Positions 22,712-22,891 of a stretch of 22,891 nt of DNA are shown here, piece by piece (the stretch's first letter is position 1; each line of letters opens with the position of its first letter). A program made the position numbers and the translations under genes. Origin of the DNA: a virus; the IMG/VR virus record IMGVR_UViG_3300036770_004246, positions 1-22,891 of that record; one strand, written 5' to 3'. Under the pieces are notes generated by a model that saw nothing but the letters and a program-made list of their open reading frames with translations, did not search any database and was not told the origin of the DNA.

Positions 22712-22891
22712 TTACAAAGGAAATTTTGTCTGAAGATCTTGCTGTAGTTGTTGAAATGGTTGTGACCAATCGCCGAATTTAACTTGTCGATAGACCACAG
22801 TTTGATCTGTATACCACGGGCTATGACGGTCGCCATAGGCCCAAATATGATATGGTAATAAAGGAACTACCACCCAAGTGGGTTTGCCCAT
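22712..22891 (-). CDS. C-terminal end of a GT9/TPR-type glycosyltransferase (5' end outside window)
   Basis: Sixty codons are open from the window edge to TAA at 22712. The visible end reads GKPTWVVVPLLPYHIWAYGD, then RHSPWYTDQTVVYRQ and GDWSQPF. This matches the usual end of GT9-like (heptosyltransferase-type) domains fused to TPR proteins, where GKPxWVLLP, a DSPWYP step, a Phe-Arg-Gln and GDW occur in the same order. The Met at the edge is therefore probably internal. If correct, a heptosyltransferase-like enzyme would lie at the head of the heptose gene block. The fragment is too short to settle the family. Confidence 0.55.
   Translation of the reverse strand: MGKPTWVVVPLLPYHIWAYGDRHSPWYTDQTVVYRQVKFGDWSQPFQQLQQDLQTKFPL

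Overview
The window is a gene-dense piece of a T4-like contractile-tailed bacteriophage (myovirus). Four virion proteins support this: the tail sheath (gp18-like, at the left edge and cut off there) and the neck and tail-completion proteins gp13, gp14 and gp15. Two T4-type nucleotide/DNA enzymes, dNMP kinase (gp1) and a DexA-like exonuclease, and several late promoters of the T4 form NATAAATA add to it. The sheath start, the neck proteins, the small zinc protein and the 2OG-Fe(II) oxygenase resemble those of aquatic T4-like phages, so an uncultured aquatic virus of a Gram-negative host is likely. The host itself cannot be read from the sequence. The DNA is AT-rich, intergenic gaps are at most 87 bases, and I see no tRNA, CRISPR array, insertion sequence or integrase.

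Left part (1-9.8 kb), virion and nucleotide genes. The sheath gene (minus) and a small HNH-like zinc protein (plus) diverge from a pair of perfect TATAAATA promoters. dNMP kinase, DexA, gp13 and a conserved unknown protein follow on the minus strand. The unknown gene and the plus-strand gp14-gp15-Nudix run diverge from a 75-base region that holds a near-consensus bacterial promoter on one strand and a late promoter on the other. gp14, gp15 and the sheath are all longer than in T4. The sheath and gp14 share a 38-residue W-to-W module that looks like a carbohydrate-binding fold.

Right part (9.3-22.9 kb), one minus-strand run of overlapping genes. It is a glycan island built around a receptor-binding cassette. 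Upstream in transcription (22.9-17.6 kb) are a truncated GT9-like glycosyltransferase, a sulfotransferase, two glycosyltransferases, a methyltransferase, heptose-phosphate adenylyltransferase, heptose-phosphate kinase, a cupin and ADP-heptose epimerase. In the middle (17.6-15.1 kb), behind its own late-type promoter, are a collagen-like fibre with an S74 auto-processing domain, a tail-fibre assembly chaperone-like protein and a seven-repeat RCC1 propeller fibre. Downstream (15.1-9.3 kb) are a GT4 glycosyltransferase, a cupin, a hexapeptide acetyltransferase, a short DegT-type aminotransferase, GDP-mannose 4,6-dehydratase, a two-domain glycosyltransferase with a GT10 C-terminus and a 2OG-Fe(II) oxygenase-like protein.

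Working model (inference): the phage makes or supplies two activated sugars, an ADP-heptose and a GDP-4-amino-6-deoxymannose-type sugar. It then transfers and decorates them, either remodelling host LPS during infection, for example to block superinfection or free progeny from receptors, or glycosylating its own virion. The fibres that recognise the host surface are encoded inside the same block.
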